DNA of 64,000 nt from Echinococcus granulosus (taxonomy: Eukaryota; Platyhelminthes; Cestoda; Cyclophyllidea; Taeniidae): NCBI RefSeq assembly GCF_000524195.1, contig NW_020170392.1, positions 1,431,774 to 1,495,773 on the forward strand, read 5' to 3'. The position numbers were made by a program, and so were the translations under genes. This document shows positions 37,244 to 50,493 of the stretch, piece by piece. The notes beneath the pieces are model-generated. The model ran no database searches and had not been told where the DNA came from. It saw nothing but the letters and a program-made list of their open reading frames with translations. Positions within the stretch are counted from its first letter, which is position 1, and every line of letters begins with the position of its first letter.

Positions 37244-40200
37244 CTATTGCAGCACATCTTGATACAGATAATTTTTTTGTCTGGCAGGCTTTAGCAGGTA
37301 GCGTGTCACAAGTCCTGCAATGGGTGTTGAATACAATGGGTTGACAGAACTACCACTATCCTGCTCCAGGAAAAAGACCATTTTTGATCCCTTGTCACCA
37401 ACCTGAAATAAATGGGAAGAATATTCAATGAACTAATTATTCAATAAACTAAAAACAGATTTCGGCCTTGGGTGTTTTAATAGGTGCTATTGTTGAAGGT
37501 TCAACGACAAGGTTAAAGCATTTGTTATGAGTGTTTTTTCACGACATGAATTGGAAGCAAAAATAGCTAAAGTTAAAGCAAATAATCAGTGTGATAATTA
37601 GTCACTAAACTTACAGATTTCCTGACGAAAGTATCCACGTCATTATCGGCCATTAATGGTCCGAATTCGTAGTCCAACTTTTGACCATAGTAATCGTATG
37701 CCTGCGCATGAGAAAAACAAAGACGCCTCAGATACTGATGGCATATTACCAGTCTCCTAGGTAAGTTTTAATAAACTAATCGGGTTCGGTAAATCTTGTG
37801 TCCCCCTGAGGCGAATTAGATCAGTATCACTCAGTTGTTATTATTATTACTAAAGAGGCAGAAAGTGAAATGTAGCATTAATGTATGCAAGTGAGACAAG
37901 ATTACCATATCAGGAGCTAAATATAGCACTGTAAGACAAAAGCGACATTTAACCTTTTTCTTTAGGTCTCTATTGTCTGCTCCGATGACGTAGACGTCTG
38001 CATTTCTGCTAGGAATCGGCACACCGAGGACCTATAACCAAAGCAAAGTAGATAAAAAGAGAGAGTGGCTTCAGTGCTTTGAACAACTACCTCTGGATGT
38101 AATTTCACCTACATTGCTTACCTCATTCATCGGATTGCCATTAAGACCTGACAGAAAATTGCGACTATCGTTAAAACAGCCAATTATCGCTTGAAATTCC
38201 GTTTCTTTTGGTTGCAACTGCCGAACGATTTCGAAAAACCCGACAATGGTGGCGACTCCGCGATCAATTGCATTGCTACTGATCAAGAAGACTGTGCTTC
38301 CAGCGCTGTCCGGCTTGAACTTCAAGTGAATAACCTTTCCTCCGGAAAAAGATCCTTCAAGCATTCAAAGAAACAGGTAGTTGTTAGTCCAGCCATACAA
38401 ACTGGCTCGAAAATTGGATAGCTAGATAGCTAAAAATTTTCCGATTCAAGATGCCGAACGGAGGTCAAAATAATTCTAAGATACGGTAAGCCTCTTCGGA
38501 AATTTGTACCTTAAAATGTACCATTTATGGGTGAAGAATGAAGACCCAGTGTAGAATGCGAAAATATAGTTTAGGATGGTGACAAATTAATGATTCAATA
38601 AAATATATGAGGACTGAAACGCTTTTAAATATAAAATAAATTTGCCATTTGAACCAAGCTTGTGCATTAAAGCAAATAGAAGGAAGTTGGAGCAGCCAAT
38701 AAGCAAGTTTTACTACATCAATAGGTAAATTTTGAAGCCAAAATAGCAGTTTAGAGGAACCTTGCGAGAAATAGCTTTTTTGTTTGACAACCTTCCTTCA
38801 TAATACTTAATGTGTCTTTACGTCAACCGGGGTTTGTGAGGAAGGATCACACTACTACTTTTCCCGCAATTACCCAAACGTCACCTTGGTGTTTCCTCAA
38901 AAATGGCAAAGAAATCTGCAGAGAGGTTCTCGAGGCTCACCTGAAGAATAGCCTTCACTTGAAGCATTCAAAATGTCCACATGAATGACATTATCTTGAA
39001 AAGTGGATTGAAGCAATGACAAAAGGCTTTCGTGATTCCAGCCACCATTTTGTCTGCTGCTTATGTGTCTTGCAATTCGTCGCCCACTTTCGATGCTTTC
39101 GGAGAACTTAGCCACTTCTCTTGAGGCGTTAAAAAGGGCGAATTGTTCATACCTCTGTATTCTGTTCTGAGGCTGAAACATAAGTGTTGGATTTGAACCT
39201 CAACTAAGCATTCATAAGTAACTTAACTAGAATACCATGGGCTCGTATAGGATGTAATTTTCCTCTTCCCTGTAGTCCTATATCATAAAGGCACAGCTTT
39301 CTGTTGAGCATTATTATTTGGTGTCATTTTGCCGCACTGAATTTTCGTGCATTTAATTGCATATTTTAAATTCTATTTACTGATTGATAATGCCATCTTG
39401 TCTACATCGTTAACATTCTTTTGAAGGTACACAGGAACCTAGTAATTTAACCCCATTCTACTCAACAGGAATTGGCAAAACCTCCCCCTTACTAGTTCTA
39501 ATTTTTTAACCAGAGAGTATTCACCGAAAATAAATATACACATGCAGAGATTTGTGATAAGCGACCTACCTGGTACAAAGGATACAAAAAGCCCAAAGCA
39601 ATGTTAAGCTCTATCATATTCTTCGCCCGCCATGGTGTCAGGTTGTCGACAACATCCGAACCAACCACAATAAGAATACTCTCACGGTCCCTGAATGCCC
39701 CAAGGTACGCTCTGGATGGGAACACGAATTCCGGTTAAATACAGACGTGAAAATTCATGCCTGTACAGGCAAACGTGATGTCTCCTTTTAATTTTAGGCT
39801 CAAGGTACGACTCCACCTCACCCTGTTGATTTAATGACAATAAGTATTAGGCTTGCGTGTGGCCTTTGTAAAATCAATTAAATTTAAGCCATGCAAGTAA
39901 AACTACATACATCATTTGAGAAATATCTATGTTGTAAATTTTCCTTTGTAGCATTTTGTTTTTTTTTGTTTAACTGTTCATTTAATTACTAAGTAAACTG
40001 TTCTTCTAGTATTTAGTCTGTCTGAATCCTCTTATAGGGAAGAATTGGGCTTTAACACGTCACTCTTGCAAACTGTATCTAATTTGGATGGTATTCAATG
40101 ATATGAAGCATTCGACACTTCGAGTGAGTATGATTGCAAATATGGTGGTATTTGGTGGAAGACTAAAGTACATTTGAGAATTTTTTTTGTAAAACCTGAG

Positions 40201-41245
40201 TAGCAGAACTTGGGCTAGCATCTGCTCCTCTATAAAGCCTCACAACTTTCATAAAGTGCTATGCATGGATTTAAGTCTTTTTCACGGATAATTTGTGTGT
40301 TCTTACTTAAAGCGTTTGACAGTTTGCAAATAATCGGTAATAAGTGCAAGTAAGATCAAATGTAGGTTTAGAGGAAAGATATTAGAAAGTGGAATGCGTC
40401 TAATCATGGGTTCAGTGATGACGCAAGATGTTGTGCTTCAGAGTCCCAACTCAGCTCCATTAGCACGCACGCACGACGAAAGGCAGGACACGGGATCGGC
40501 CAGCAAAACAACCCAAGTGGGCTGCCAAGTTTATATTGTGCTATTTGCCGTAATCCTAACGGTGTCGTAATTACACATCAGTATTAGTAACACAGCAATT
40601 GAGCTGATGTTAGTGCCGGTCCCTAATGAAAACAACTGTGTCAAAAGAAGAAAAAGGAGAAAGGGAATGGAACCAGGGAGGAGCTAGCACCAATCACCCT
40701 AAGTACTTTACTTCTTTTGTAATTAATGGCAGCATTGCCATGAGGCCGCATTATGTAAAAATCAATGTAGCACTCACAAAGTGGCGGCTTTTGTAGCGGA
40801 ATTGTAGACGTCGAGAGTGCCATCAGTCTTAGATGACAGCTCCCCTGTTGGTGCAAAGATCTGCCAGAGAATAAGCGCAAACACCACAAAAATATTTCCA
40901 AAAGGCAGTCACTTACCACCCGCCTAACTCTCTGAGGCGTATATCGGGGTGTGTAGACATTATGAGTGTTATCAAATTGGGGATACATCTTTAAAGACGG
41001 AGTTAGCAAACCTTTCCACTGGAACTTTCACCTACCGAGTGGACTTCGTTCAAGTCCTCGATCAAGCCTGCCAGCAATTGCGGACCGTGCGAGGGAATAC
41101 GGTAACCAATATAAATGATAACGTCAACATCGGTGAGATTTAATTTGCTGCCGGGGTTATAATCACTACCGTGACTTTCCCCAAAACTTGCAGTTCCACA
41201 GAGAGTAAAAAAGAAAAAAAGAGAAGCAGTTGGTTTGTACATCAT
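37244..41245 (-). CDS. Secreted M17 leucyl-aminopeptidase-like protein, predicted catalytically dead
   Basis: Nine exons, all phase-consistent: 41245-41036, 40988-40917, 40860-40778, 39711-39570, 39172-38941, 38354-38122, 38031-37954, 37701-37615, 37402-37244, giving 431 aa. It starts with a signal peptide (MMYKPTASLFFFFTLCGTA). Similarity to M17 peptidases runs in order. The N-domain has RVIFAPTGELSSKTDGTLDV (family: I-F-A-P-T-G-x-L), AYLGAFRDRESILIVVGSD, and LNIALGFLYPLYQ. Then SIESGRRIARHISSR (family SIEAGRAVARDI), KVIHLKFKPDSAGSTVFLIS (start of the catalytic core), VATIVGFFEIVRQLQPK (family GAA-V-GFF-I---L-PK), and STPIAGLVTRYLL (family C-terminal TG-P-A-L---L). But the metal-binding GG-IK-D segment is deleted between SNAIDRG and VATI, and the catalytic NTDAEGR box is replaced by GADNRDL at about residues 341-347. 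Active M17 enzymes are usually about 500 aa. I infer a secreted pseudoenzyme; its function is unknown. Confidence 0.8.
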
Positions 41246-43205
41246 GCATGCGTAGGCACAGTCAAGAAGGAAATACAGACGTGTGTGTGTGACGCTAAAA
41301 CTGTGTATTTAAGTTGCGTGTGCGTGTGTGGATACAGAAGGAAGATAGAGACGATTGGAGCATAAAGACTAAAGTTAAATTTCTGCCAGTGTTTGAGCAA
41401 CAGTTTAAATAGTCAATCATCAGTGCAGACTCGGTCTGTGCGCAAAAGTAAAGCAGCCTCCCTCTTAACATTTAACTCCAAAGCAGGAATGGTAAGAACT
41501 CTAAGAGGATTATTAATGAATACACCATAAATTTTGAGGGTGAATATAATCATACTGATACACAAAAATGAGATGATAGCTATAATCGCTTGAAATTGGT
41601 AAAAGCTGGCAGGACAGTTAACACTTCTGTCGCAGCATAAAAATTGGCAATACATAATGAGGAGTTCTCTGTTTTATGAATTATACCTGGGGAGTAATGG
41701 TCCACCATGAGGTATAGGCTTAGGTCCATCCCTGTCGCCACTTGTGGGTAGGGTTCTCACTAAGGCAAATTTTCATGATCAGAATGAAGAGTTCGTGAAT
41801 GACTGCACTGCGCGGTGTAGTGTGCTCAAGATTTCCGATCTTAGATTTGACCAAGAGAAGATTTGCGAAGACAGAACGAAAAGTAGATGCTGGATGTGTA
41901 GATGAGTGGTTATGTAGTTGAGGAAGAAGCTTAACATTTACAATATCCGTTAACGATATAGATCATAACTACAAGGAACGTCGCACTGAACTGGAAGGTG
42001 GCTGTTCTGAAGTGCGATGCCAAAAATTACATATAAAAGGTTGAAATATCACCGAGCCTCCATCGTGGATGCTTACTCCAACACACTTGTTGACGTGATA
42101 GACTGGTAAACGCAATCCCATCAGAAAGCCTTTAAATTATTTTGCGAACCAAATAATTAGCAATTAAGTAAACGAAAGACAGAGTAGCTTGAAGCCATTG
42201 AATCTTCATAGTGGTCCTAGAAACATTACAATGCTATCCAAAGTGCATATTCAAGCCAAGAAGGAATGGCTCACTAGTATCTTACTGTACTTTAACCACC
42301 GAGTAACCAACATATGTGCAGAAGCATTTCGAACAAAGCAAGCCACGTGCCCGGAACCGACTAAGAGCCCGCACTTTAAATATTTGACTGCAACTTAGAG
42401 TAGCCTAGAAAAGACCCGTATCCTTTCAGTGAACCTAAATTACGATTACATAAGCTTCCCGTGTTCATTCAGCTCACAAATGCCCTAATCGTGAATAATA
42501 CCACAATCGCGAATGTGATCCCCCAATTGAACCTAATCCTAAGATCTTAGTAGGATGCTTAACAAATTGAAAAACAGATGGACGTAAAAAAGTAGGAGAT
42601 ATGTGTACAAGTTTTATTTTAAGTCGGGATTGCAAAAACGGCTCAATGGAGGTGAGCACGATACAGGGGCGTTCCTACCACTTTTTGCTTGAAACACCGA
42701 CTGCCGCCATCGCTGCTTTCTTCTTGCGGATCTGATAAAAAAGGGAAGAAGGGATCCTTTAAAAAGATATCGTAATCAATTGCAGTAGCAATAATATACC
42801 AATCAAAAATCCTGCTGGAATGTGAAGCAAAGAATAAGGTAAATTTAACATTAATCAATCAGATAAACGCAGTAGAAACTACCACAGTCTACACAAAGTA
42901 TCTGCAACGCTTTGGTGAAACGCGAGACCTGGCGATGATCATGAATACAAAAGTTGCATTCTTCGAGACAAGTTAGATTCGCAAGAAAGCACACACGCAA
43001 CGCCACTTTACAAACAACGCTGTACACTTCAGAGACATTATTGTAAAACATTCTTAAGAGGAGATTTTAGTAGACCGAGTATACCTAAGTAAGCAGAGCG
43101 GAAAGTACACAGAACGAGGCCTCACCAGAATCAATATATCAAGACAAACCAGCTACCAAAGCCACAAACAAGCTTGCAAACAGTCCACAGAAGAGAATAT
43201 ATTGA
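41246..43205. other. Intergenic stretch between the M17-like gene and DNAJC2
   Basis: Holds the presumed promoter of the M17-like gene above 41245 and the 3' UTR of DNAJC2 below 43206. Short GT tracts occur near 41280 and 41320. The open frames (for example 41413-41655, 42189-42398 and 42643-42858) have no splice chain or known similarity. Confidence 0.45.
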
Positions 43206-46200
43206 CTAAACAAGGGCTTGGGGCAAGACAAGACGTGCCTGTTCGACGAGGTCTTTGTAGCGTTGAGCGCATTCGCGACTGGTCCGCGTGCCCACCTCGT
43301 CGGCGATGCGCTGCCAGCGCACGGTGCTTGGCTCATCGGGTCGGGTGGGATTCTCTCGCAGAGCCTTCTCCAGCGCCCGTTGCTCGGCCCAAGTCCAGGG
43401 ACGATGCGTTTCCGCTGAAAAAAAAGATTGACAACACAAGTGGTTATTATACAGACACCACGGCTGTGTTTGGACTACTGGGTTGACAAATTATGCATGA
43501 AGCTTTTTATTTCGAAACCAAGGCGATGAAGGTTAAGACCGCATCTAAAAATGCAAAAGAACACCCAGACTTTTCGACAAATCATTATCACTGTTCATTT
43601 CGCACTCCCCTCAATTGATAACTCCGTAAACTCACTAGTAGATTCCTTTCGTTGACCAACAAATTCATCTTTAAGTTCATAACTTGAAGACCAGAGTTAT
43701 TTAGAAGGATAAATAATCAACCTCGGCATCTATACCGTGTTTATGAAACATGAAATACTTGAATCAGAATGAGTACAGATGAAAGGAGAAGTTAGTGGCA
43801 CCAAACAGCGCATACCTGTGGACAGCCGATAGTACCTCCAACAACTAAGTAGTTTAATCTGAGACTTTTCATAAATTGTCTTTACAAAGGAATAAATGCT
43901 CTGTGAATAGGGCCAACCAAAGGCTGCAAAAGGCATCAAGCTTCGAGGAAAGTGAAAAATAATGATTGCTTCAGGCACAAAACTTCGCTAATCTTCGAAT
44001 CAATCAACAAAATTTATGAAACTTTTATTAACAGTCTATCTACTGCATAAAACACTACCATTAAAAAGACAAGACAATAAGAGTGTGATTGTATTGAGGG
44101 GCGCTAGTGTACCCAAAAAACCTTTGAGAAGCCGTTTTCGTGTTACATTAATCCTGACAGGCCATCGTTGCTTTTAAATATTTGGAAAATATCCTCAAGA
44201 CCACTGGAAGAAGTGGACAAAAGCTACCAACAAACATAAAGAAAACTGAATTCCGTTTAAAAAAAAAAAAACAGGCACTTGAAGCTTTTAGAAATCCTAT
44301 CGTGAAAAGCCATTAGAGAATCCGCAGTCAGGCGTTTCAAAGGGAAGAGTAACAGACACGTTAAAACATTCAAACAACTCTAGCATCAAACCCTTTAACT
44401 GTTTACAAAAGATGAAATGTGATTATTTAATGGTGCAGAATAATCATTCATGCAGGCATCATTATCTACATCTCAAAACCCCGAAGACGACGGATGATTT
44501 TACGTGAATAACTAATACGACAACCAACCCAATAATTATTGAGGGTTACAAATGCAAAAACATGGAACCCACAAAAAGGATACCCAGACGTCACGGTTCG
44601 GAAGAGTAGACACACAGAATTGGAATATACCGAAAAAACTGCGACATTTTTAAAGTAAGAACGGGGAACTGAAATAACCCTGGTCAATAAGGGCACATTT
44701 AACAAAAGCCCATGGTTTTCATCTCGTTTTGGCGAACTTCCCAATTAAACGATAGGAAATAATGTCACTCCAACGAACAAGACAATAAATCTAAGATGCT
44801 CTGTTTATTCCTAATAAGGCAACAACTCAGACATAAACCCTTGGTGAATTTTATTATTGACGGCAGCAAATGAATTTAAATAGCTACTAAAACGTATCGT
44901 TCCTTCCTTCATTTATTTGTTTGACAATGTTCCTACCAGTTTCTAAAACCTATTTTACGAGTTTTACCTGATAGTAGTTGCTTTTCGAATACTAAATCCA
45001 CTGATGCCTAGTACTACTTCACATAATTTGTCAAACGGGAAGCCAAACAAAGTACGCAACGCTTTTACAAACTAATAACAAATTAAAAAGAAACTCTGAA
45101 TAACAACCAAATCCATCTCTACTATGAAATCTGAGGACAAAGAACAGTAAAAGAATAGGAAAAATAGTTGGGATTTTCTAAAGTTGTCATTTGAGTGAAC
45201 ACTGCTTTAAACAGCTGGATGGCGACAAAGTTGGATGTAGAAATATGTCCCTCTTTAATTGTATTTTAAATAATACTTAAGGATTTAATCAATACAGAAG
45301 TTTAATGGATTAAACTGTTTGCCGTTTGCGGGACCACACTACGCTATGCAGAAGAACATACCTTCAATCTGGTTGGTTATTGTGACCGACTTGGTGGCGT
45401 CTGACACCTTAGCGTTGCTAGCAAAACTGTCGAACGCCTTTTCATTGGCCTCATGCTTCATAACACTATCTGAGATGGAAAAGAAAAACTAGTAACGATA
45501 CTGAGGACTCCAGCAGGGTGACATTGCAATGGTCAATTTGACTAAGCAGACCTATTTGATCTCTGCAAAATGGCATAGAGATCTGTTCATATCACGCATA
45601 CTATTACCTACTTCCAAACTAGCGTTTGTAGGGCAGCAGAACAACAAACGAGGGCAAGACACGAAACGTACAGTCTTGACGAATGTTATTTGCCTGCTTG
45701 AGAGCCTCCTTTCCCGTCACCTCAACGCCCTTCTCGTGCTGATTCACGTAGGCTGCAATGACCTCCCATCTGGATGACAAAGAGAAAAAGGAAAAGAAGT
45801 CAAGAGGAAGATAAAAGATGGCAATGATGAAGGAGAAGAATGGGAAGTCTACCGTTTCTGTGTGCCAGCGGGGAAGAGATTGACAGCCTTTATGAGGAGT
45901 TGGTTCATCTCGAAGGTCCACCTTGAGTTCGCCTCACTGCTGTTAGAAGCAGAAGGGGCGGGTTTGGGCTCATTGATGGACCGCAGACCGGGAGCCTCGG
46001 ATTCCTTGCGTGCTCTGGCAACCTAAAAAAGGTAAAAGCATGATTAGCAAGACCACTCTTTACTTAAAACCAACAACAAAACCAATTCATGACTCTTCTC
46101 ATAAGTAAACGCAAATACAGTATTAAATTACCCAGGAATGGTGATCCAAAGACCATATCTTGCACTGGATTACCAAAATGTGGGACTGCGATTCTTTCAC

Positions 46201-49200
46201 AGGAAACAAATTGTTTCCCTTTGATTAGCTATTTTATTAGTTTCAATATAGCTAGTCATTTTTTGTACGGAAAAATTCGAATTTTATTTTCTCGTTGAGA
46301 GGGAATTAGTCCACCATTTGGATCAAGTATCAAAAGCGGTTGTGAATTTCCTTCACTAAATCCGTACTGATAAATGGAAACAAAATAGCTGAAATTAAAG
46401 TAAATTGAATAAGCAAACACTTTAGTGAAGCATCACTTGCAAGCAGCTTAAAAACCCACCATTAATACCTTATTACCAAACGCAGGTAACGTCAATTTCA
46501 AACTAAGAAAAACTGAAAGTGCCAACTGGGAACAAAAGTCCAAGTAAGTGTAGACTAAGAGTGCTTTATGCAGGAGAGATGTTGATAAAATAGCGGCAAT
46601 GGGTTAATGCATTAAATGTAGTTTAATATATAAATAACGACGATACTTAATGATTGATTCCAATGAAAATATACCTCTGCTTTCCATACACTGAAAGACT
46701 CGTAGACATCACCTGTGTTCTCAAGTTTCGTATTGAAATCTGCCAACCTAAACGAGAGGGCAAATAACTGGACCGCGTCTGATAAAAGTACTAAAGTAGT
46801 TCGATGATTCAACCGCCTCTACACTAATTAAATTCTGTTTCGTATTTTAAAATAGGTGTAAGTTGCGATACCTTTTTAGGATTTGGAGTGATTAAAAAAA
46901 AATCCTGTCTTGTAGTAGCATAAACTCCTTAAAAAAGCGAAGTCCTGAATCTTCACTTAAAACGACACTTAAACCAAAATGTAAGTACTTGTGTGCAAGT
47001 AAGAAGCAAATCATAGAGGAGATATCCAACTCCGAAGCCCACAGGCATTCCAATTCAGGCTAGAGATATTTCTTAGAGAAAGTACTATATAAAGCACTTG
47101 AAAAAACTACATCAAGAAATAAAATGACGAGAAATTGCCAACATAAAATTTAGACAACCCACTCAACAACAGAAAGCACATGACAGAGAAGATCAACATC
47201 TTGCAAGGTCTGCAATTTTACAGCATCTTCAGCGACTGAAGGATTCTCGGCTCGAGCAGGAGCAACAAAGTGGGCCCATCGATTAACACAATTATTCCTT
47301 AGGCGTTTCTTCTCTTTCTTTGACAAAGCCTTGATCTGTTCCCTCTCTTTTCGCTGCATCTCCGCTTCCTGCCTTTGGCGTTCGGCAGCAGCAGCTCGAG
47401 CCGCTTCTGCCGCCGCGGATTCAGCTTTCGCTCGCTGAAATGTGCATAGGGAGAATAGTCATTTCAGCCCTACAAACAACCTCACATTCCGAAACAAAAC
47501 CTTTATTGAAACCATTTTAGTAGAAGTGCGCTTACAGCCTCCTCTTCGGTTCGACGCTTTTGAATGGCCTCAAGGCGTTCGCGTTTGCGAGCCTCCTTGG
47601 CCTCCCGAGCGGCCTTCTCTGCGGCAAGGAGACGAGGATCATGAGATCGAGCCAAGTCAACTATCTGATGAACTTTCCTGTGTTCTTCATTACGTCGACG
47701 TTGACGCTCTGCGCGATTGCAACGCTCAATGTAGCGGCGAGCTTCGCGGCTAGTGGCAAATGATTGGCGTTTAACAACATTAATAAAATTAAGAATTAGA
47801 TAGATTTTGCTTGAAAAAGCTAAAAAGCAAGAGTAATTAGCCTATTATTTGCCACACATGCAAGAGTACGGATGGGTATTTAAACGGAAATTGTGGCCTT
47901 CAAGTTACCGTTTCTTGCGTTCCCATAACAAATATGTGAAAAAAAGCACGATTTTGGAGAAACCTAGATATCGCTGCTAAAGCAGTCAAAGTAGAATCAT
48001 ATCAGTAAGATTCAAATGAAGCAATGTCGGTTCTAAAAGCACAAATTGCCAACCAGAAGAATTCAGTGTCAGCTTAAACAATCTGCGAAATTAGCTCACC
48101 CAGAGTTTAAAACCACAAATGATTTTACTGCATGAAGTTATTCATTTTCCTCAAGGAATGAGAATAAAGATTCGGCACCGGTTATATAACCAACCAAGTA
48201 ATATCTTAATTGCACATCTTCACTCAGTTACTGTGATTGGAGGCTAATGTCAGACCCTTCCTTCGATCACGATAGCATAAAATGGTTACTAGATGGTGCT
48301 GACATGAAGCTGGACGAAAATTCATCCTAGAAACCCAAGTGGGAGTTTGAACTCTGCCTGTAAAAACAGATGAGAAATTACCTGGGAAGCAAACTAATAA
48401 TATCAAAAGTGATCGGTTTTTAACTTCAAGGTGAATATAAGCTGCTAAATATAACCACAAAATAGGGTAAATGTAGGAGTGCGAAATTTCATTTATCAGG
48501 TAAAACTTGTTAGAGAAAAAGGACGCTTTTAAAACTTTGCAAACAATAAACAAGCGCTGATTCGAATCTGAGAGCGGAGTGCAGTTTGGAAAAAAAAACT
48601 TACTCTTCGCCTTTTTCTTTGTCTTCTTCATCCAAGAAAGAGAAGTCCTTTGTGGTCTCGTATCCCTCCCTAATAAGAGAGACTAAATTCTGCAGCGTAC
48701 GAACGATATAAAGAAAAATAAAAAGCGCGAGAGCCCACCAAAAATCATAAAAGCGATAGACGGCTTCAAGGGGTGATTGCCCGTGACCCAGGAACGGCGT
48801 CGGCTGGTGCTTTGACCACCTTGCCTTTTCCAGGAAAAAAATATTAAGGGTCCCAAAGAAATCCTTCTTGATTTCCTCTAAGGAGGGCTTGTAGTCTGGC
48901 AGGAATGGATCCACGCTGTCATAGGCATGACGCTTCGAAGAGTTTCCAAGAATCTCAAAGGCTGCAAAAAGAAGATAACGTGAAGATGTAAAATTCTGCC
49001 AAACCTTATGTAAGTAAGCGATAAACCTGCCTTGAGTGACACAAGCGAAATAATCATGAGAAATGTCTTTGATGTTCTCACCCCGTGCCCGGCGTTTGTC
49101 CGGATGATGCTGAAGTACTAGCTGCCTATCTAGATTGACAATGACAAAACGTTTTTAACTCAAAATACTGGATGAAAAATATTTCTTTTAGCACCAGTCT

Positions 49201-49601
49201 AAAATATGAGCTAGCAATGTGAATGACCACTTTGGCTCCAAAGGAGTTGATAAAACAAACGGACGCTATATAGCATGACCGGTGACTACCCATTCGGAAA
49301 AGTATTAATGTAGTTAATTAAAGAAAAAAATGATAAGATAACTAACATTGCTTCCGAATGTCCTCATCAGAGGCCCGATATCGCTGTTTTTTTAAATTGA
49401 GAACTGCATAATGGTCGTTTGTTCTCCAGTCTTTGGGATCCAAGGTCCGAAGATACACTGTGTTATCCTCATCACTAATGTCTTCTGCTGCTGCATTTTT
49501 GTACCCAGCCAACTCTCTGAATAATACAATATGGGGGTGGGGATTATAAACAACAACAGCTTTCAAGGCACGCCGAGACATCAAGAGTCTGTACAAGTGC
49601 C
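43206..49601 (-). CDS. dnajc2: DnaJ homolog subfamily C member 2 (zuotin/MPP11), 5' exon not found
   Basis: J-protein of the ribosome-associated complex that recruits Hsp70 to nascent chains; family members with SANT domains also act in chromatin. Exons: 49601-49347, 49129-49031, 48961-48739, 48669-48604, 47749-47536, 47434-about 47159, 46767 (or 46747)-46675, 46022-45853, 45769-45672, 45469-45362, 43414-43206. Order of parts: TLDPKDWRTNDHYAVL before the J domain; the J domain with its HPD motif (LVLQHHPDKRRARGE); a zuotin-homology segment (SVDPFLPDY, RFYDFW, FSFLDEEDKEK); the charged ribosome-binding helical region (SHDPRLLAAEKAAREAREAK); SANT1 (RWTFEMNQLLIKAVNLFPAG, RWEVIAAYVN); and SANT2 (RPWTWAEQRALEKALRENP, RWQRIADEVGTRTSRECAQR). 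Oddities: one GC-AG intron at 48962-49030, and a 69-nt stop-free intron at 48670-48738. The junction near 47159 to 46767 is uncertain, and the start codon lies above 49601. Confidence 0.92.
48962..49030 (-). other. GC-AG intron in the DNAJC2 J-domain region
   Basis: The exon ends CACTCAAG and the 69-nt intron begins gcaggt; the acceptor is TTGCAG before CCTTTGAG. This gives FACVTQAFEIL, the expected J-domain helix IV sequence. The neighbouring GT donor (after GGCAG) would create an immediate stop. Confidence 0.65.
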
Positions 49602-50493
49602 CTGATAGGTGAAGAGGGCGGCTTTAAATCAAGGTTAAAGTTGCGTTAGGGAGATTCACAAAACATGGCTCCAGAATTTAACAGAAGCGTTGATTTTAAG
49701 TGTCCGAAAAAGTGTGCAATTTTTTTTAGAAACATCATTAGAAAACGGATAACTAACATTAAATTTCTTCAAAATTGACCTTAGGCATGTAGAAAAGCAC
49801 AAATTGTCAAAAGAAACAAGACAAGAATAACTCCGAAAAAGAGGAAATAAATAATATTAGGAAGAGCTTCGGCTATTATAACTTAAATCCACCACAAAGT
49901 ATAAGTCTGTTAATTTGAGAGAAAATGCATTTATAATTAATGCCTACACAAGTGGTTAGATCAGAAGCTGTACAAGAAAGAGAGTGGGGAAAATCAATGT
50001 ATTTTTAACCCATGCTACATGCTTAACTTAAGGCAAGAGAACCATGATCATAAACTAGCCTTGATTTATACCGAATGTTGTATAGGATGCTACTACACCA
50101 AAACTAAACATATCGGGGGGCGCAGGGCATGTTGCCTGGATATTATAACGTGGGTTTTTAGATCCCAAATGCAATGAGTCTAACGTAACGCATTGAGCTG
50201 CCAAAACTCAATAAATTAATTGATTCATTTTACTTAAAAGGAGTTTTGTAAATGGCTTTTTCTAAAATTGTTCGTTGAATATCAACCGAGCACTTTCTTT
50301 TTTATTTAAAACATTAGTTTAACTAATAGAAACAGTAGGTCTTTAAATAACTTAAACAGCCTTATTATCTAAACCTTCTTTGCACGTGAAATGCCCCTCA
50401 TCGTTTTAAAGGACCACTGAAGTACGAGAGGTGATTGACCTCAAAGATAGGCTACGGAAAGCCTTTCCTGGCTTCTTCATTATTTTGCTCGTG
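49602..50493. other. Divergent intergenic region between DNAJC2 and the KGD4-like gene
   Basis: The missing first DNAJC2 exon and both promoters should lie here, because the genes are transcribed away from each other. I see no clear TATA or initiator and could not place the exon. The rest is AT-rich and without long frames. Confidence 0.4.

Noticed and set aside
43202..43486. Plus-strand frame of 94 codons opposite the last DNAJC2 exon
   Set aside because: It is the antisense of the SANT2 exon, whose minus-strand reading matches the family.
47442..47753. Plus-strand frame of about 100 codons opposite the DNAJC2 charged region
   Set aside because: It is antisense to a coding exon with a clear family match.
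48690..48735. Apparent transmembrane helix in DNAJC2
   Set aside because: It falls in a 69-nt intron; removing it restores family spacing. It is kept only as a retention hypothesis.
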